A stretch of DNA of 64,000 nucleotides, from the NCBI GenBank assembly GCA_916613615.1, contig OU744730.1, positions 21,020,406-21,084,405 of the forward strand, given 5' to 3'. The position numbers were made by a program, and so were the translations under genes. Positions within the stretch are counted from its first letter, which is position 1; every line of letters starts with the position of its first letter. The notes under the pieces are model-generated. The model did no database searches, was not told the DNA's origin, and saw only the letters and a list, made by a program, of their open reading frames with translations. Source of the stretch: Steromphala cineraria (lineage: Eukaryota > Mollusca > Gastropoda > Trochida > Trochidae). Positions 11,669-27,100 of the stretch are shown in pieces.

Positions 11669-13174
11669 ATAATTCGATCGTTTGTTGTTCAATGCGAGAC
11701 ATTGAAGTTTACCCAATAGGGTATGTCATATCGGGGTCTATGTGGTTTATTTTTTCTTCCATAATTGTTGCCAATTCAAAACAATTCAAAACATTTTGTA
11801 TATTTTCAATTTGATCAGTTAATACTGTAGTCATACTAGAAATATGAATGTCTTTCTTTATCTTGTATGTTAACATCTATTCAAACAACTGAATTTCGAC
11901 TTAATTGAACTTTTGCTTTAATTATGATCACCATGTTAACTACGAATTGCCTTATAAGTAATTGAATTTTTAAATTTTCTTAAATGACCACAACTTTGCC
12001 ATATATTTTTATCCTTACAGTATGTCCATCTGACACTTTTAACATTTTTTTAACAAAATCATTTTACTTGATTCTCCGTTTATCTATGATAGGCTTAACG
12101 GTCAATTAAATTATCAACATTTTTCTAAATGGCCAGTGACCCAATTGTTGTGTGGATCTTTGAGTATGTCTAACTCACACTCTTAACATGTTCAACAAGG
12201 TTTCTTTACTTCATATTTTACTCGTTCATCCATCTTAACGGTCATTTCAATTATTACATTTTTCTAAATAACCTTTGCTATAACACCCTATCACACGGCT
12301 CCTACTCCAAACAACTCCCATCTTGGTCATCCAATACTGTTTATCCTGTCTATCGAAATAAATGCGTTTTTCGGATTATTTCTCGTGTAGGCTCTCTCCA
12401 ATCATCCGTCTTTATCAATCATGGTGCGACTTTTTCACTTTTTTCATTAACAAAAAATGGAGTTGGTGTATTCTTTACAAGCCCTCACTTCTGGCAAAAT
12501 GGTGTCGAATCGTCGCTGAGGTACATCATCTTAAACTTAGGAAATGAACTGACGCCAAAGAACATCTCCCAATCTTTTTTGCCTAAGGGGATGACAATAC
12601 ATTATATTACTTCCTGAGAAAATCACTACTTGCTAATGCAATAAGTAAATTAGGCCGGACTCTTGATACACGAGGTCCATGCCCTTCGATATAATAGACA
12701 TATAGATGTGATGAAGATTTGAAATATCTATTTGTGACTCGGGTTAATCTTTTACTGTTTAAGTTGGATATGGTTTGCTATTTTTCTCTTTTATATGATG
12801 AGGAGGAATGGGCGTTTTCTTGGTAAAGTGGAAAATTTATCTAGATATTGAGAAAGAGAGAAAGGAAGGAAGACTATGCAAATAGAATGAGAGGGAGAAG
12901 GAAAGAGAAAGAAAAGCCGAAAAAGACAGAGAGAGAAATTGCGAAAAAAAAAGAGTAAGAAATTTAATCTTCTTAAAAATCTTCAAGAATAAAATGATTT
13001 TACCAAATTCTTAATATCATGACTCAATGAGAGGCACTTTACGGTTCCTGAAATTCCTGACAATAGGCCTACGTCGTTTTAAATTGTTTTACGAAAAATA
13101 GTATCAAGCTTACTCCAGTAAATATGCAGGACACAAGACGTCAGATATTGACATGGTGCCACAGCTGACACATC
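11669..13174. other. Gene-free stretch
   Basis: AT-rich sequence with a purine-rich run (GAGA/AAAG) at about 12845-12960. No gene supported. Confidence 0.45.
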
Positions 13175-13178
13175 TTAA

Positions 13179-13490
13179 AGGGGAGTAGCACGTTTGACAA
13201 TTTTATATTTCCAATTTTTCACTGATAATTGTACGTTAATGCTAAATGTACAATTTTGATATTACACAAACCAATCATCCATAGTCAGATTCACATAAAG
13301 TCCATTGGTGGCCATTTTTGTGAGAACACCTTTAATTCATTTTGTGTAAGAAAACTGAATGGCATGGTTAAACTTATATTTGATTTATCACTACTTCATT
13401 TAGTTTAAATACATTTTCTTTCAATTGGAACAATTTATTTTCATTTTCCTGACATCACCTTTATTCCCCCTAAAACGTGCTACTGCCCCT
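13179..13490. mobile_element. piggyBac-type MITE, copy B (shortened)
   Basis: The 312-bp element begins AGGGGAGTAGCACGT and ends ACGTGCTACTGCCCCT, with TTAA on both sides (13175-13178, 13491-13494). It matches copies A and C inside but is 44 bp shorter. The left TIR has lost one base of AGGGGCAG. Confidence 0.86.
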
Positions 13491-13494
13491 TTAA

Positions 13495-16400
13495 ATCTTA
13501 ATGTTTCGATATAATGAAATACATCCACCCTATGCAGATTTTATCCATATATTAATTAAAATTGCTTCTAAAGTCTCAACCTTACATCTGTATTTCTTGC
13601 CTCTAAGATATATAGGACTAACATAAAGCCCCTGAAAAAAAGTTCATGTCTAATTTCATAATTTCTATTTTCGATTTTAAATCAAATAAAAAATGAATCT
13701 TGAACAATATTTTATCTAAGCTAAGCATCTGGACTTGCCAAGATTTTCTAGACTTGAGAAGGCTCCTATAATGTTAAGCTTTAGGGTCTGGATAACAGAC
13801 TAAAGCGATATGTGCGCATCGAACAGGTAAAGGAACTCCAGTACGGGGAACAAGGTCGCTGGTTGCAAGCCAACGGAATTCTGTATCCCTAACTCAGGAT
13901 GTGTTCCAGGAATATTTCAGTTGGGCGAAGAAGGTGTGACCCTTATTATGTGATTTATAAGAACATTCAGTTCATGCTGGCGACGTCGGCGACATCGCCC
14001 AATGGTGAAAGAAGACGTTAAACTCCAACCCAACAACATGCTGGCGATTAGTCCCTGTTAGGTGCTATTTCACATGTAAGTTACTTTTATTACATATCCA
14101 AAGCATTCAACCCAAAGTCTTCTTTTCGTCTGCTAAGGAGAAGTTTTCCAAAAATATGTTTTGCTCATTGATGCATGTCTGTCCAATATCCAGATTTTAA
14201 TCAGTCCTGGTTGATAAAAACCACCGTCGACATTTGACCCGATCAGAATACTCCTTGTTACTTTACGGAAGAAGAAATATCAGAATTAAAAGAATCTTAT
14301 CAATTCTTTTTGTGTTTATTCTTAAGACTTGTATGTATCAATCCTGGAAAAGGCACTTTATCAATGAATTAAAGTTTGTGTTTACGTGGCACTGTTGCGT
14401 GAAACTATTACGAGTATATGTGTGACGACCAGAGAAAAAGTGTATATTTCGCTTTAATTTAAATGCATGGTATTCAAATTCATATCATGGCATTTCGTTT
14501 AAATGAGAATCAAATATACAGACTATAAGCGTTTTAAAAAAATATGTAAATCTGCAAATCAGATTTGTACATGCGACATGCCAAATTATTTGTAGGCAAA
14601 CATTGAAAATTCACTCATTGACAAGCTTGTGAATAATGAAAATAAATTTGTGCAATCTCAAAAATATTTCTAAAAACCAATTCATTCAAATACACATTTC
14701 ATAAAGCTCTGAATGTATTTATAATTGAAAACTCTTTCCATTAACACTTCCATTCAAGACACAATAACCTTTGTTCAAGCTAGAAACAGACGCGTCTTTG
14801 AGAGTTGAACATCCTCACGTATCTAATTACACAGCAATTATATTCAGAAAAGGTGTAATGAAAAAGAAAGAATAAAGGAGAGAACAACGAACAACCCTGT
14901 ACTACCCCAAGCTTAAAAGGCCAATGGACGTCATAGGGTTAACTCTGTATCATCAATTTCAACAGAACACGCACCTGTTGATAATTAAGCAACTGAAAAT
15001 ACAAAACTTGTCAACTGAAAGCTATCTCTGCTATATTAAGGTTAGTATGTACTTTTTTCACTGTCCTAAGGCGATGGATGAAAAAACTAATAACTCCTTC
15101 TCTTCGGTATAGAAAAAAGTCATAATTACTGTCTTATATACCGGTTTGGGTGATCTGAGAAATCTGGGCTGACATTGTGGCTGCTATTTGGCAGCCATAA
15201 AATTATACACTGTATGGGAAGCATGGAATTAAATCTCACTTTGCCGCAGATAATTGAGTCGTAATTTCTTATTTCTTTCGCCCGGGTAATTAGTGACAGA
15301 TAGATAAGTTTCTGGTATTCCGCATGGATGCTCGAAGTAATTACTTAGACACAGGAGAAAGTTGCATGTTGGGAGTTGATAGGGGATATTGTATGAATTC
15401 GTTTATTTTTTCTTCAGAAAAGTTTGCACGTCGTTTGATTCGTTACATCCATCAACGGTTTGAAATGAATTCACACTCAATGGTTTTAATTAAAATCCAA
15501 AAGGAATGGATTTTCTATCATTCGAGACTTAAATTGCAAATGTACGTCTGAAATGAGAGAAAATAATGAAGTTTTGGCGTCGTTGAAAAACTTGTATCTG
15601 CCTTCTAAGTGATGATGGTTGCATCTCACACGCATCAAAACCTATACCATATTGTTGATCCGTTTTGATATTAATTGGATTGATAGCATATAACCTATAA
15701 ATCAAAAATGATAAAAAGTCCATGAATACTTAATGAATTCGAAAACATGATTGGTTATCACTTTCTTTCTACAAAAAAATAATTTGATTCATCTTCCTTT
15801 TTAACTTGTAACGATCTAAAGCTTTAATTAATTTTCAAGTTGTAACTTCGGGATAATGTCCGACATTTCAATGATTAATTTTTTCCAATAATTACATGAA
15901 AGCGCCATACAACACTTTACAGCTTCTTGCTGTACACTCCGTTCAAATACACCACTAGCCTCGTTCCCTTATGCGGAGTTTGCTTCATATTCTTCAATAG
16001 CTATCTAAAAATATAGGTGCTAACGGTCGAGCATGCCATGCTCACTTTTGTACGAACAAGCATTCTGCTATTTCATCATATATGCATCTGCAGCGCTCCT
16101 ACGATACCTTGGTATCTTTAAGACGAATTGCCTTGTATCGCTACCATATGATATGATATACAATCAGTTAAAGACTTGCATCGACCAAACATGCATCATC
16201 CGGATGAGAGGACCGTTGAGTTAAAGAACAACCATAAATAACCAGCCAATAGCGATACGATTAGGACGATAGTTACCAGGGTATTGTAAAAGCTCTACGG
16301 TTACTTACGTGGCGATGTAGCAGATATGCTATAGATGAAACTAAGCATTCACATTCAACAAATTCTTCGTTTTTCGAAATCAAATTAACTATGTATTTAA

Positions 16401-19400
16401 AACGTAATGCTTGTGAAAAAGTATCGACGTGTCTACAAGTGAACCTTACCGAATCCCTGACCATCAATCAGGATTAATGCTTATATATATAACCGATGGA
16501 TCTACATAACATCCTTAATATACCCCTGGTCACTTATCGGAATTTAAGTTAGAAAAATAACCAACGCGCCTACATAGCATCTCTAACGAACCCCTAGTCG
16601 CTTATTGGAATTAATGCATGGAAAGAATGCAATTATTTAGACGACGAGCTCTGAGATATTAGTGTTAGGGACATCATATTATTGCCCAGGGCCCGAGGGA
16701 TGTTTTCTGGTGTGGACAGTGGACACAAAGTGGACAAGACGCTGGACAGTGGCTTGCTCGTGGCCATTATGGATCGCCTGTCGACCTTGTGACAACGTAG
16801 TCAGTGGCTGTATTAGTTATGTCAAAACACATGAAGAGATAGCTTGTCATTCAGATGCATGGTACATGTTGATAATTTTCTGAAATCTATAGCGGTTATG
16901 TCGAATTATTGTTGACCCAGAATTGGGGATAGTTCCAGATCCGTCTTAATTCTGCGGGATTTCTGTTTACAAAGTGCCGATATATATTGGGTTTCTTGTA
17001 GTATTACATGTTATCAAATTGAAGCGTTAAATTCAAACGTATAAAGAATGCATTTTACCTGGAATTTTAGAGGGATTGCTTAAAAGATATTCCTTTAAAT
17101 CTGACAGATTATTACATTAGGTGAAAAAGTATTCTATTGTGATTACTTTGGATTGTCCAATTCTCTCTCAATTTCACCCCTTGGACTTAAGATAGTAACT
17201 AAATTATCCGCCCTTGATTTCTACAAGCCAATCAAATCAGACATCAATTAGTGCTTTGAAGCTCTAAACGGGTATTACAACATGCATTGGTTTCAATCGA
17301 ACAAATTACTTCCAATTTCCACTGTTAACTCAGTTATGTTTTCAGCAAATCAGATAGTAAAATTAGCACCCCAATCAAAATCCATTGAAACATGGGTTGA
17401 GAAGAATGTCGATATACTTCCCCGTTTAAAAGACGGACTAAATCGCCTTTTTGGAATAATCACATTTAAGAATCTGTTGGCGGTAAAGAAAAAATGTTTT
17501 TAAATACTGAAAGATATTAAGCAAAAATAGACATACGATACACTTAGGTTATAGAGACGACATGCAGATATACTTAAACAGTATTCAAAAGGAGAACATT
17601 TTAAATGACGTTTCACTTGAGAACGGTGGGCAATAAGACCTATTGATGTTTTATTTTTCTTCTTTTAACCATTTGTATCTCTTGAAGAAATTTTATATTA
17701 TATATTTTCATGTCATTTGCTTGAAGTTTTATATAAGTGCGGTCAAATGTGATAAAAATTATTACGGTAAATTGTTGCTCAACATATTGTAAAATGTAGT
17801 AAAATCTTATTCCAATATTATAAACGTTAATTCTACACTCAGGACTAACTGTAGATATAGTTAATCATACCTCCATTCATATCTCTCTTCTAACAAACAA
17901 CTAGTAAGATTAACATCTGTCGGAAGTGAATTATTCAAACTTTTTTCTTAAACAACAGGGGATTGTTTTTCTAATAAAAAATATTGTCTGTCTGTGTTTG
18001 TTGAATACGTATGTATTTATTTGTCAGCTTTATAAATGGAAACATGTAAATGAAACTGTTTATGACCTTTGGAGATATTGTTATTTTCCCTTAAATCGGT
18101 ATAATAACAAATATGTTAAATTAATATGTTTAATTGTTTGTCACGATCTGTTGTTCTTCGTTATAGTTATTTTCAGAATCATCCTCCTCGTCATCTACAT
18201 AGCTTTATATAAAATAATCGTTTTACAGAATTTCAATTTTATTTTTTAAGATCAGCAACTAGTAAGTTAAATATCAACAAGGTTATAAGTATATGTAGAA
18301 AGAGCAAAATACTCTAAACGATCAATGAATATCTAATGTCCTTTACATGTATGTTGATAAAGAAATGGTGAATATTTGTTATATGTATTTAATATAAGTA
18401 TTTTAATTTTAAATATTTCTACTCTTTGACATTGAATAAGCTTTTTGCTATCGACTAGACAGAATTGTCAAAAACCAAACGAAGTTAACCATTTTAGATT
18501 GGACATATTTTCTGTACGTATAATAACTTATTTTACGTAAACATATGTTCATGAAAGGATTGCCCATCAAGCTCCGAAGAGCTAATATTAAGGCCGCTCA
18601 AATACAATTACGTGTGAAAATATATACAAACAAATTAAAGTAAGTTACGCATGAAAAGTCATAATTTGATTTATTTATATTCATATATATCAACTTTTTG
18701 TCCTGTTTTCATTGAAAAAAACTACTTAAGACGGATAAGGCTGACTTTTCTATGATTTCATTATACAATCTGTGTTTATTCTGTTCTAAAAAAAAAAGTT
18801 TTAGTATAATAAAAAAAATCAACAAAAACACTTGACCATTACTTCATCATGAGAACCATCTATCACACTGACCATCGCTTGACCGTAAACTTAAACAGAC
18901 TAATTCATCTTAATAAATCTGTGTGTAAAAGAATAGGCTTTAACTTGATGATCAAAGCAAATAACCATACAAGGGAAGAATTCCTAATTAATTACCCCGA
19001 GAAAATGGATAAGAATCTTAGTTCGTCCAGCAAAGTATATCATTTACAGATGCCCAGAGCGTATCAAAGTACAATTTCTTGTGAAGGAATGTTAATCTGC
19101 AACACATAACCATCATGGCGGACCGGCACTTTTGAAATTATTAAAACAGACAAGCTTTCAGGGCTAAATCATAGATCGATATGGGCGGATGAAGGCATTT
19201 CTCAAGAGGGGCTGTAGAACTTGGCTTCAGCGGGCCTGTCCCCCTCCCTCCTCCTTCCCCCCTCCCCCTTGTTGGGAACGCTGTCCAACTTTGAGGGATG
19301 AAAGGAGGGGTACAGATTCTTTGTTCTGATTAATCCACCATGTTAATGAAGCAAAACGAAGATATTTATTTTCGGTTTACGGATGCTCATCCGGCAACTG

Positions 19401-22400
19401 AAGGTTCGACCTCTTGAACTCTTGAACTTTTGGCAGTTAAAACACCTTGAGGGGGACTATTTAGCTAATTGAATATTTTTTGACGGTACTAATTCCCCAT
19501 TGTTTGTCTAGTCGGTGGGAAAGTTGAGGGGAGAGCGATTCTTTGATATCACCTCCCGATAGTTGAATAGACGGGCTAATAAGCATTGTTAATACCTACA
19601 TGGCGGCCCCTCGCCATGTCTCTTTCACTCGGTGATTAAGAAACAATATTCTACATGCATCCATTAATAATGTGAATTATTAATAGCATGTTGGTAAGCA
19701 ATCTGATAGGCATTGTTAATACCTTCGAGAAGAGCTCCCTTTATCGCTTTAAATGCAGTGATTAGAGACAACCTGAACCTTTCATGAATTTCATGTATAA
19801 TTTATCGAGGGGTTTGAATATATGATAATAGCTTTTCTATATGGAAATCCTTTACAAATTCTATGTCGCAAATGTCCCTTTAAAATATATTAATTTGATT
19901 ACTTTTGAAACTTATGACAATGCCTGAAGTGCTAGCATTATAACAGGAGTTGACAAATCCCGTAGAATTCCCTCCCCCCTTTCTCTGTCCATAGACAGTG
20001 TTCTTCTCATCCGTTAATGTGTTTCATATCTCACTTAACACATGCATATCCGAAAGACAAATTTTTAACAGACATATCATGTAACATACTTTTCATCTAA
20101 GATCTTCCGAAAAATGGAATCGATTTCAGAGTTTCTTTTCTGAAGGCATGTAAACCATTGTGTAGTTTGAATCAGCGGTTAAAATTAAAAGCAATTGGAA
20201 AAACAACAGTGGCGTGGTGTGGTGTGGTAAGTCTACTACCTTCCATTTTTCCTCAAAATTTGAGGGAGCTGTAAGTTTGACCAGAAAAGACGATTTTCTG
20301 CTTTCACCAAAACTGATGTACATGTACATGTTAGTTATCAGAACGTAATCTCTCACTGTAATTTATATTGCAACGTTTTCTTGAGGAAATCTTATTTAAC
20401 AGAATAGTGACAAGGACAACTCACACGTATAATGGCAGCCGTAGTTTCATTCTCGAAATAGTCTCGATTGTCATTTCTATTTGTGTTAAACAAATTAAGT
20501 TTGGTAGCTTCGTATATAAAAAAAAAAGATAATTGGGCAAAACTACACCATACATGACTGTACCTTAAAAAACTGTTCGTCAAAATGTGCCCCACCCCTT
20601 GTCCACAATATCCCTATCGTCACAACTTGGATCTCTTCCAAAAACTGTGAGTTTATTTTCCGATTGAACAAAATCCTCATTCTACGCCTTTACACAAACA
20701 AGATATTAAACTTTATCAAAGTTTTCATCTTGGCTTTCTGAACTTTGTCTTCAATAGTCCAGGGGGTTTGTCTGAAAATCGTCCCCTCTGGCGAATCCAG
20801 AGGGCGCACCCAGGTCTCCCAAGGGGGTTCCAAATATAGAAAATGTTGAGGTTATTATTATAGGGCCTACATTAAAAATTATGAAAGAAAAGTTTTGCCA
20901 TGGTCATTAAATTCTGTACAAGCTTGGTTTCCCCTGTGAAGATATATTCTTTAATCTAAAATAATCCTTTCAATACTTGTACCTGTAAACCCTAAGGGGG
21001 CACCCCTCCCAAAAATCATGTATCCGTCCCTGGTTTGAAGGATCCCGTTCTCCCATAACGTTAATGAAATTCAGAATTTTGATCTTGTTTCTTACTTTTT
21101 TCTAATTATTTCAAAACTCGCTTTGATAATATTTAACACTTGTGTTTTATACCTTTCAACGTTTTGGTTAAAACAAGCTATTTTCATTTCACCAACTTAT
21201 CTAAATCATATATCATAGTAAACTGTTGTTTGGAAAAAGCTATATGAAAGATGAAGCCTATTGTCTAAAAGAAGATTGACATATTTATAAAGAATATTAT
21301 TTACCATGTTCAACGAAAAACAAGGAAGAACAATTCTATAATGTGCATTTATCTTTATTTCTTGTAGAAAATTAAGGGGAATTCTTTCCCTCGTGACTTT
21401 TCCATTTAATACGATCCAAGGGAAGTAAATCCTGCCAAACCCAAACTTTTCTGCCTACAAAATAGCACAACATTACTGGTTCAAATCAAAGGATAGTAAA
21501 TTTCTATCACTTTAATAAGTAGTAATATTTTCACATTTTAATAGATATTTTCTTTTTGAGCATTCTCACCTGTCCGTGTTTTACAACGCGTTTCGCATAA
21601 TGTTTTAGTTTTAATTAAGCCTCTTTATCGTCATTAGAGAAGTATTTAATCTGTTTTTAAATGCAATTTTTCACATTTTAAATTGAATTTTGTTTTCAAT
21701 AAATAGATCTATTCTTGGTTGTTTTTAAAAAACTTCAATTCAACCTACATTGACTGATTTGAAATAAAATTATATATTCATAATTATTTTTAATCACATA
21801 TAAATATTAATCTTGGCAATGATATTAAAACATAAGTCATCCAGAAAATATTACCAAAACACGTGAACTAAAAGTATTGTTAGTACATTATCGTTATATT
21901 TTTTGAAAAACGTCAATTAAAAAGTTAAACACGACAACAAACGCTTTTATGAAGCGCTCGTAAAATATACATTAAAGGATCTATTTTCTAGACTCGTTGC
22001 AATATTTTTTTCAAAAGCATTTACCCTTTCTCTTATATGTTTAGTTATGGAAGCCTTTACTTACAATATCTTCTACTTAGGAATGGTGAATCATTAAGAG
22101 ACATGTCCTGTGACTTGAAATTTGCATTACTCTATATTTAAAAGAATGAAACTCCAAAATTAAATACCCACTCCACTCAACTAACATAATCAGTATATTA
22201 ATTATATTTTAAGAATTTAGCGTTTAATGCATTTGTTTTGAGTAGGTTGTACTTTTCGGTTGTGATTATCGTATTCAGTTCGCTGTTTCTATTTGGGTTT
22301 CGTGTTGAAAAATTATGCGAGAGAGTTGCGTACATGTCTCTACCCATTCCTTAAGGTTTTTTCCCCCCGATATATCTTTTGATAACTCATGGCGTTTGTT

Positions 22401-24102
22401 TCTTCTTCACAAGAGCTACATTTATTTTCATCTTTGAATTTCATCTTGTGCAAATGTTCATTTGTCGGGAGAATTCTATGCAGAATGGAATATTGAAACC
22501 GTTTTGTTCTTTAATTTCGATTTGAGACAAAATACATCCTTTTGAATTGTTCCATTCAGTTTCATCGATTTGACAATCTAAATCTCGTTCCCACTTATCT
22601 ATGTACATTCAACGTGTTTCCTTAATTTTGAAGTACTTTTGTCATTAAACATTCGACATTATTTGTACTTTGTAACGATATTTTCAATAAATTGTGGGTA
22701 GTTGGATATCTAGTTTCTTATCGATTTTATTTTTTATTCGACTAAATATGTTTTCATTGTCCCGATATCAGCATATTCAAGGATGTTTGTTTTACTTTAG
22801 TTTTGCACATGGATTCCAGAGAAATACATTCGAGATACTGACCAAAATCTCTGTCGAAGAGAATAACCGTCTATGACCCTTTCTTGTGCATACATTTGTG
22901 TGCAAATGTATATATGCAAAAATACTTTCTGTTCGCCTTTTATTTAGCAATATGTTGCATTTATCAACTGCTCCAAAAATATTAACGAAACGGTAAAAAT
23001 GGTTCTTGAGTTTATGATATTTAATCTTTTTGGTTCCAAGAGAAGGAGGAATATTCCTGTTTTACAAGTACGGGCCTTGTCCCTCGGTCTGGTTCTTGGA
23101 GAGAGAAGCCGGTCAAAAGAAAGTAGATTATCACCAAAACGTATCAAACCTATTTCAGACATTGTGATTTAACCATTCTCAATCAACGCAAAAATGGCAA
23201 TTTGATATAGATAATAATACTGCCTTCAGGAGTAGGCCTACAAATAAAATCGATTCTTATGACACTATTTTCACTGTGTAAAAATACGTATATGTAAATT
23301 TACATTTACATAACCTTCTGCTTGTAGTGCAAACATACTCATGTATCTAATTGCGTTCTCATGACGCTTTTGCATACCCTAGATACATTTACAAACATAA
23401 GTAAATTTACTCATATAATCCGTGCATGATAAAAGAGTTTTTAACTCTTAATTATGAAATGACTTTTCTTAATTTTTATATATTTTTGCAACTGCTATTT
23501 TGGTGTGTTTTTCTCAATTAACTTTATGATTAATCATAAATGAAGCCAAATTACATTTGCCACTAATCAATGGAGTGAATTAATTCTCTAGCCCTAATGT
23601 TTGTAAATGTAAAGCTAAGCAATCACAATTTGTTTTACATTCAAACGTTGAATTTGGTTTTGTGAATATATATTGAAAATGCTCAATGTTCGTGAAATAT
23701 GTTCCTCTGGTGACCAAACATATAGGTATAAAGGTATATAGATCAATTTAAATAGGTTTATCCAAATTATATGAAACTTGTTCTTGATTTAGAATTATTT
23801 AAAAAACATTTTTTTAAGTGAATATAATTAATCTGTCACAATTTGGTAATGATTTATCCCAGTATATTGCCTGATTAAAATTTCCTTTTTGGAATATCAT
23901 TAATTTTTTTGTTGTTAAATGCCACAATGCCAATTTGTATGAGTGATAGGCAAAAACAACAAGGACCTTCCAAATGAAACCGGAAGCGGAAGTACCAGTA
24001 GTAAACATCAACACATGGGTTTACTGAAAGGGTAGAGCCTTTGAAAGGACATTTTCGAATGTCTATTCAGTGACTTACCTGTAAAATGAACTATTTTCAC
24101 AG
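13495..24102. other. 10.6 kb gene-free region
   Basis: No convincing exon chain or domain on either strand. All open frames are short (at most 107 aa) and AT-driven; the longest (17926-18249) is a hydrophobic low-complexity translation. Local features: a SINE-like piece at 13800-14035 ending near GACGTTAAACTCCAACCCAA; two imperfect direct copies near 16500-16615 (AACATCCTTAATATACCCCT versus AGCATCTCTAACGAACCCCT); a C-rich run at 19232-19269; and a possible TE remnant at 20759-21040. Confidence 0.5.
20759..21040. mobile_element. Possible TE remnant
   Basis: CCAGGGGGTTTGTCTGAAAA at the left and CATGTATCCGTCCCTGG at the right look like opposing transposon ends, with GGGGGCACCCCTCCC inside. Terminal similarity is weak (CCAGGG/CCCTGG only) and no duplication was identified. 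Confidence 0.3.
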
Positions 24103-27100
24103 ATGCTGACAATCAAAGATTCATTTATTTGCGTAATATTGGCGGCAGCATTCGTGAATCTCCTGAAAATGGCGACACCCGGTGACCCAGGTACATGGTC
24201 AGGTCAACAAATGCGCAATCCTTTGATGAGAAATATTTATTTTCGGATGTTGGAGGATCAAAGGCACCGCGAAGACACACATAGCTATGTATGTTTCTAT
24301 TTGCTATTCACCTTTTTTACGTTATTCATTTTTAAACGCGAATTCCTCCTTGCATGTTTTAAAATTAAATGTCTAGTACTGATTTCTCTTCATGTTTACT
24401 GTTCTCTATTTTAGTCAGCAATTCTTGTCTGGCTTTTGTTGAAGGGAAAGTCCTATCAGGGTATATTTTGTGGAAAGAAAGTGAAGAGGATGCCGTGATT
24501 TTAATCTACAACAACTAAATTGTTACCCTCACTAACAATAATAAAAATAAAGATGAAATAATCATGTACTAATCATAAAAAAGTATAAACAGGGAAGTAC
24601 TCTTGAATTTCTTTTCCATAAAAAATACCACGATAGGACTGTCCCTTTAAATAGACACTAGTGAAATAGTGATGGGATTATGTTATTTGTAATCATTGAA
24701 ATGTAACCAACTATTATTTCAGCTGTTGTGTTAGGCATATCACTTACACTAGATATAGACCTTGTTTGTTTAATGTAAAAGAGTTTGTTGTTTTTCTATA
24801 AATATGTATTAATCTTATGGCTGTAAATGTGATGTTATGAACTTATTATTATTTTATGAAAAGTTATTTATGTTATCAATGTAAATGTGATATATATATA
24901 TATATAGTAGGTATTATCATCACTTGATGTTAGAATCATTAACATGTGTAAACATTGTCCTGCTATTACTCACTGTTAAATATAAAATTGAACTTATAAT
25001 TGTAATAGAGGTTATCATGCGAGTGTGTTTTGGGATCGTAAATATCCTGCATTAGGAATAAACATTGTATTTTGCGAGCCTTGGCGAGCTTAATACATAG
25101 TGTTTATTCCTAATGCAGGATATTTACAATCCCAAAACACACGAGCATGATAACTTCTTTATCATATAATGTCATTTTAAAATTAATTCGATAAAAATGC
25201 CTGATAATACTATTTTAATAGTTAAAATTGTTTTAAGATTCGCGCATTGATATATGCAAATGAATAGAGCAGTGACTCTGACGGTAAATTGACAAAATAT
25301 AATTCCTCCTTATATATGCCTTTTATTGCCGTTTGAGTTATTTTGTCACGACTCCAAAGTTTTGAAATTTAAAAAATCTATAAAATACGATGACTTTAAA
25401 AATTAGAGACATTTTAAATGGTCTTTGGTGGGATCGAACTGACGTTCTTTAATCCGACGTCATCGAGAGGACGAGTCAATCTCACCAAGGGGCAAGAGTT
25501 GCTTCCCTTCGCCTACTTGACAATGGCAGCTTGCGTTGAGAGCGATTGAACGAACATTGATGGCCGGAGAGCTAAACTAGATCATAGTCTGTGGATTTCC
25601 GAATCCAAACTAAACAATATTAAAGTAAAGAACACAGAAGATTGGTAAATGACGTGTTTGAACATGAGACTTGAACTGCCTTTGGTACCTGTGAGTAAAA
25701 TTGTTCGGTCGGTTTCATTCATATCGTGATGACAGTTTTTTAGCACTGCTAAGTCATACATATGGCTAAAGACCCATACAGTTTTGTTGTTATTTCTTAG
25801 ATTAATGTTTATGCAATGTATCATTCATATTGTAATGCCTCTCTCTGTTACTAAAGGCGTTCAAAATGTTAACGCTTGTGACGTCATCAGAATTTTTGAA
25901 AGAAGTTCTGACCTTGACCTTTGAAATTTGCATCGGTATCCGTATATGACCCTTAGCCACGCCCAACGGATATCGAAAATATCCGTTGGCTTTATTATGC
26001 CGAGAACACTATCCATTCCATTGTAGGATAAAGAGTTTTATCATACTATCTTTGTTATAATTTGATCCGTAGATTAACATTTGAATATTCCATTTTCCAC
26101 TATGTGACAGTACTGTACATCAAGTGTAAATGGAAATATTTGTTTATTCCAGTGGTATGAGTTTGATGTTTCTGCAATCCCTGAGGAGCTGCGTGGCCGA
26201 TTTATCCAGTTCCACCAAGATCTGGAGACGACTCAGTTCCTGGAGAGCTGTATAGAGAAGGCCGACTGGATCTTCACTCAGCTCCGTCAGTCTCTCATGA
26301 GATACATCCTCAGTTGGTTCATGACCAACACCTCCATCAACGGGTTAGCATTTATGACTCACACAGCAGTGTTTTTCCTTGAGTGTCCCTCAACAATTTG
26401 CAAAGGGTAGCTCAGAGTAGGCCAAAATGACCCTCTCAGCTGATTGTTTAGGAACAACACTGCAAATAGTGTTGTTTTCAGTGTTGGAATTAGGGCGAAT
26501 CGGTACTTGCTAGAATGATTCTCGTCAGTGAGATTTTGGTTTTGTAAAACCAGGGTTTACTTAACAGTGTTGATTGTAGCTGCAAAGCTCAGGGTAATGT
26601 CAGAGTATCAATTAAACAAGAAGTACTGACCATTCCTGATTCAATTTCAGTATACCTCAGTAATTACAAAAAATGGAGTACGGACAAAAGTTACCAAAAA
26701 AAAATTGAATTGATCTTCTTACAGAATTAAGTTTGTGTTATGTTATCAATGACAATCTATCTGATCAATGCAATGTTTAAAAGAGTTTCTGCAAACTTAG
26801 ATGACAATATCAGCTGCATATACTAAAGCATGGAGTCTTGATATTTCAGTATGTAAAGTGATTAACTAACAGCAAATTTTTTTGTTCAAGATGGCTGAAG
26901 AGAGGCTCCATGTTTATATTCTCCCATGACCAGCTTCAAGCATTACTTGACATACCTGCAACATGGAGGGCAGAAAATCTCCTTGATCTAGGTAAGGTAT
27001 AACAAAGGTATAACAGGTTGAATTTTGTAGAGGTGTAACGATACGGGAGGGTCGCGATATGATACATATCCTGAAACACATTAATAACTTACACAACAAT

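Noticed and set aside
17926..18249. 107-aa hydrophobic plus-strand frame that looks like a membrane protein
   Set aside because: Composed of Phe/Ile/Leu/Tyr/Asn codons expected from T-rich DNA, with no conserved pattern or neighbouring exons.
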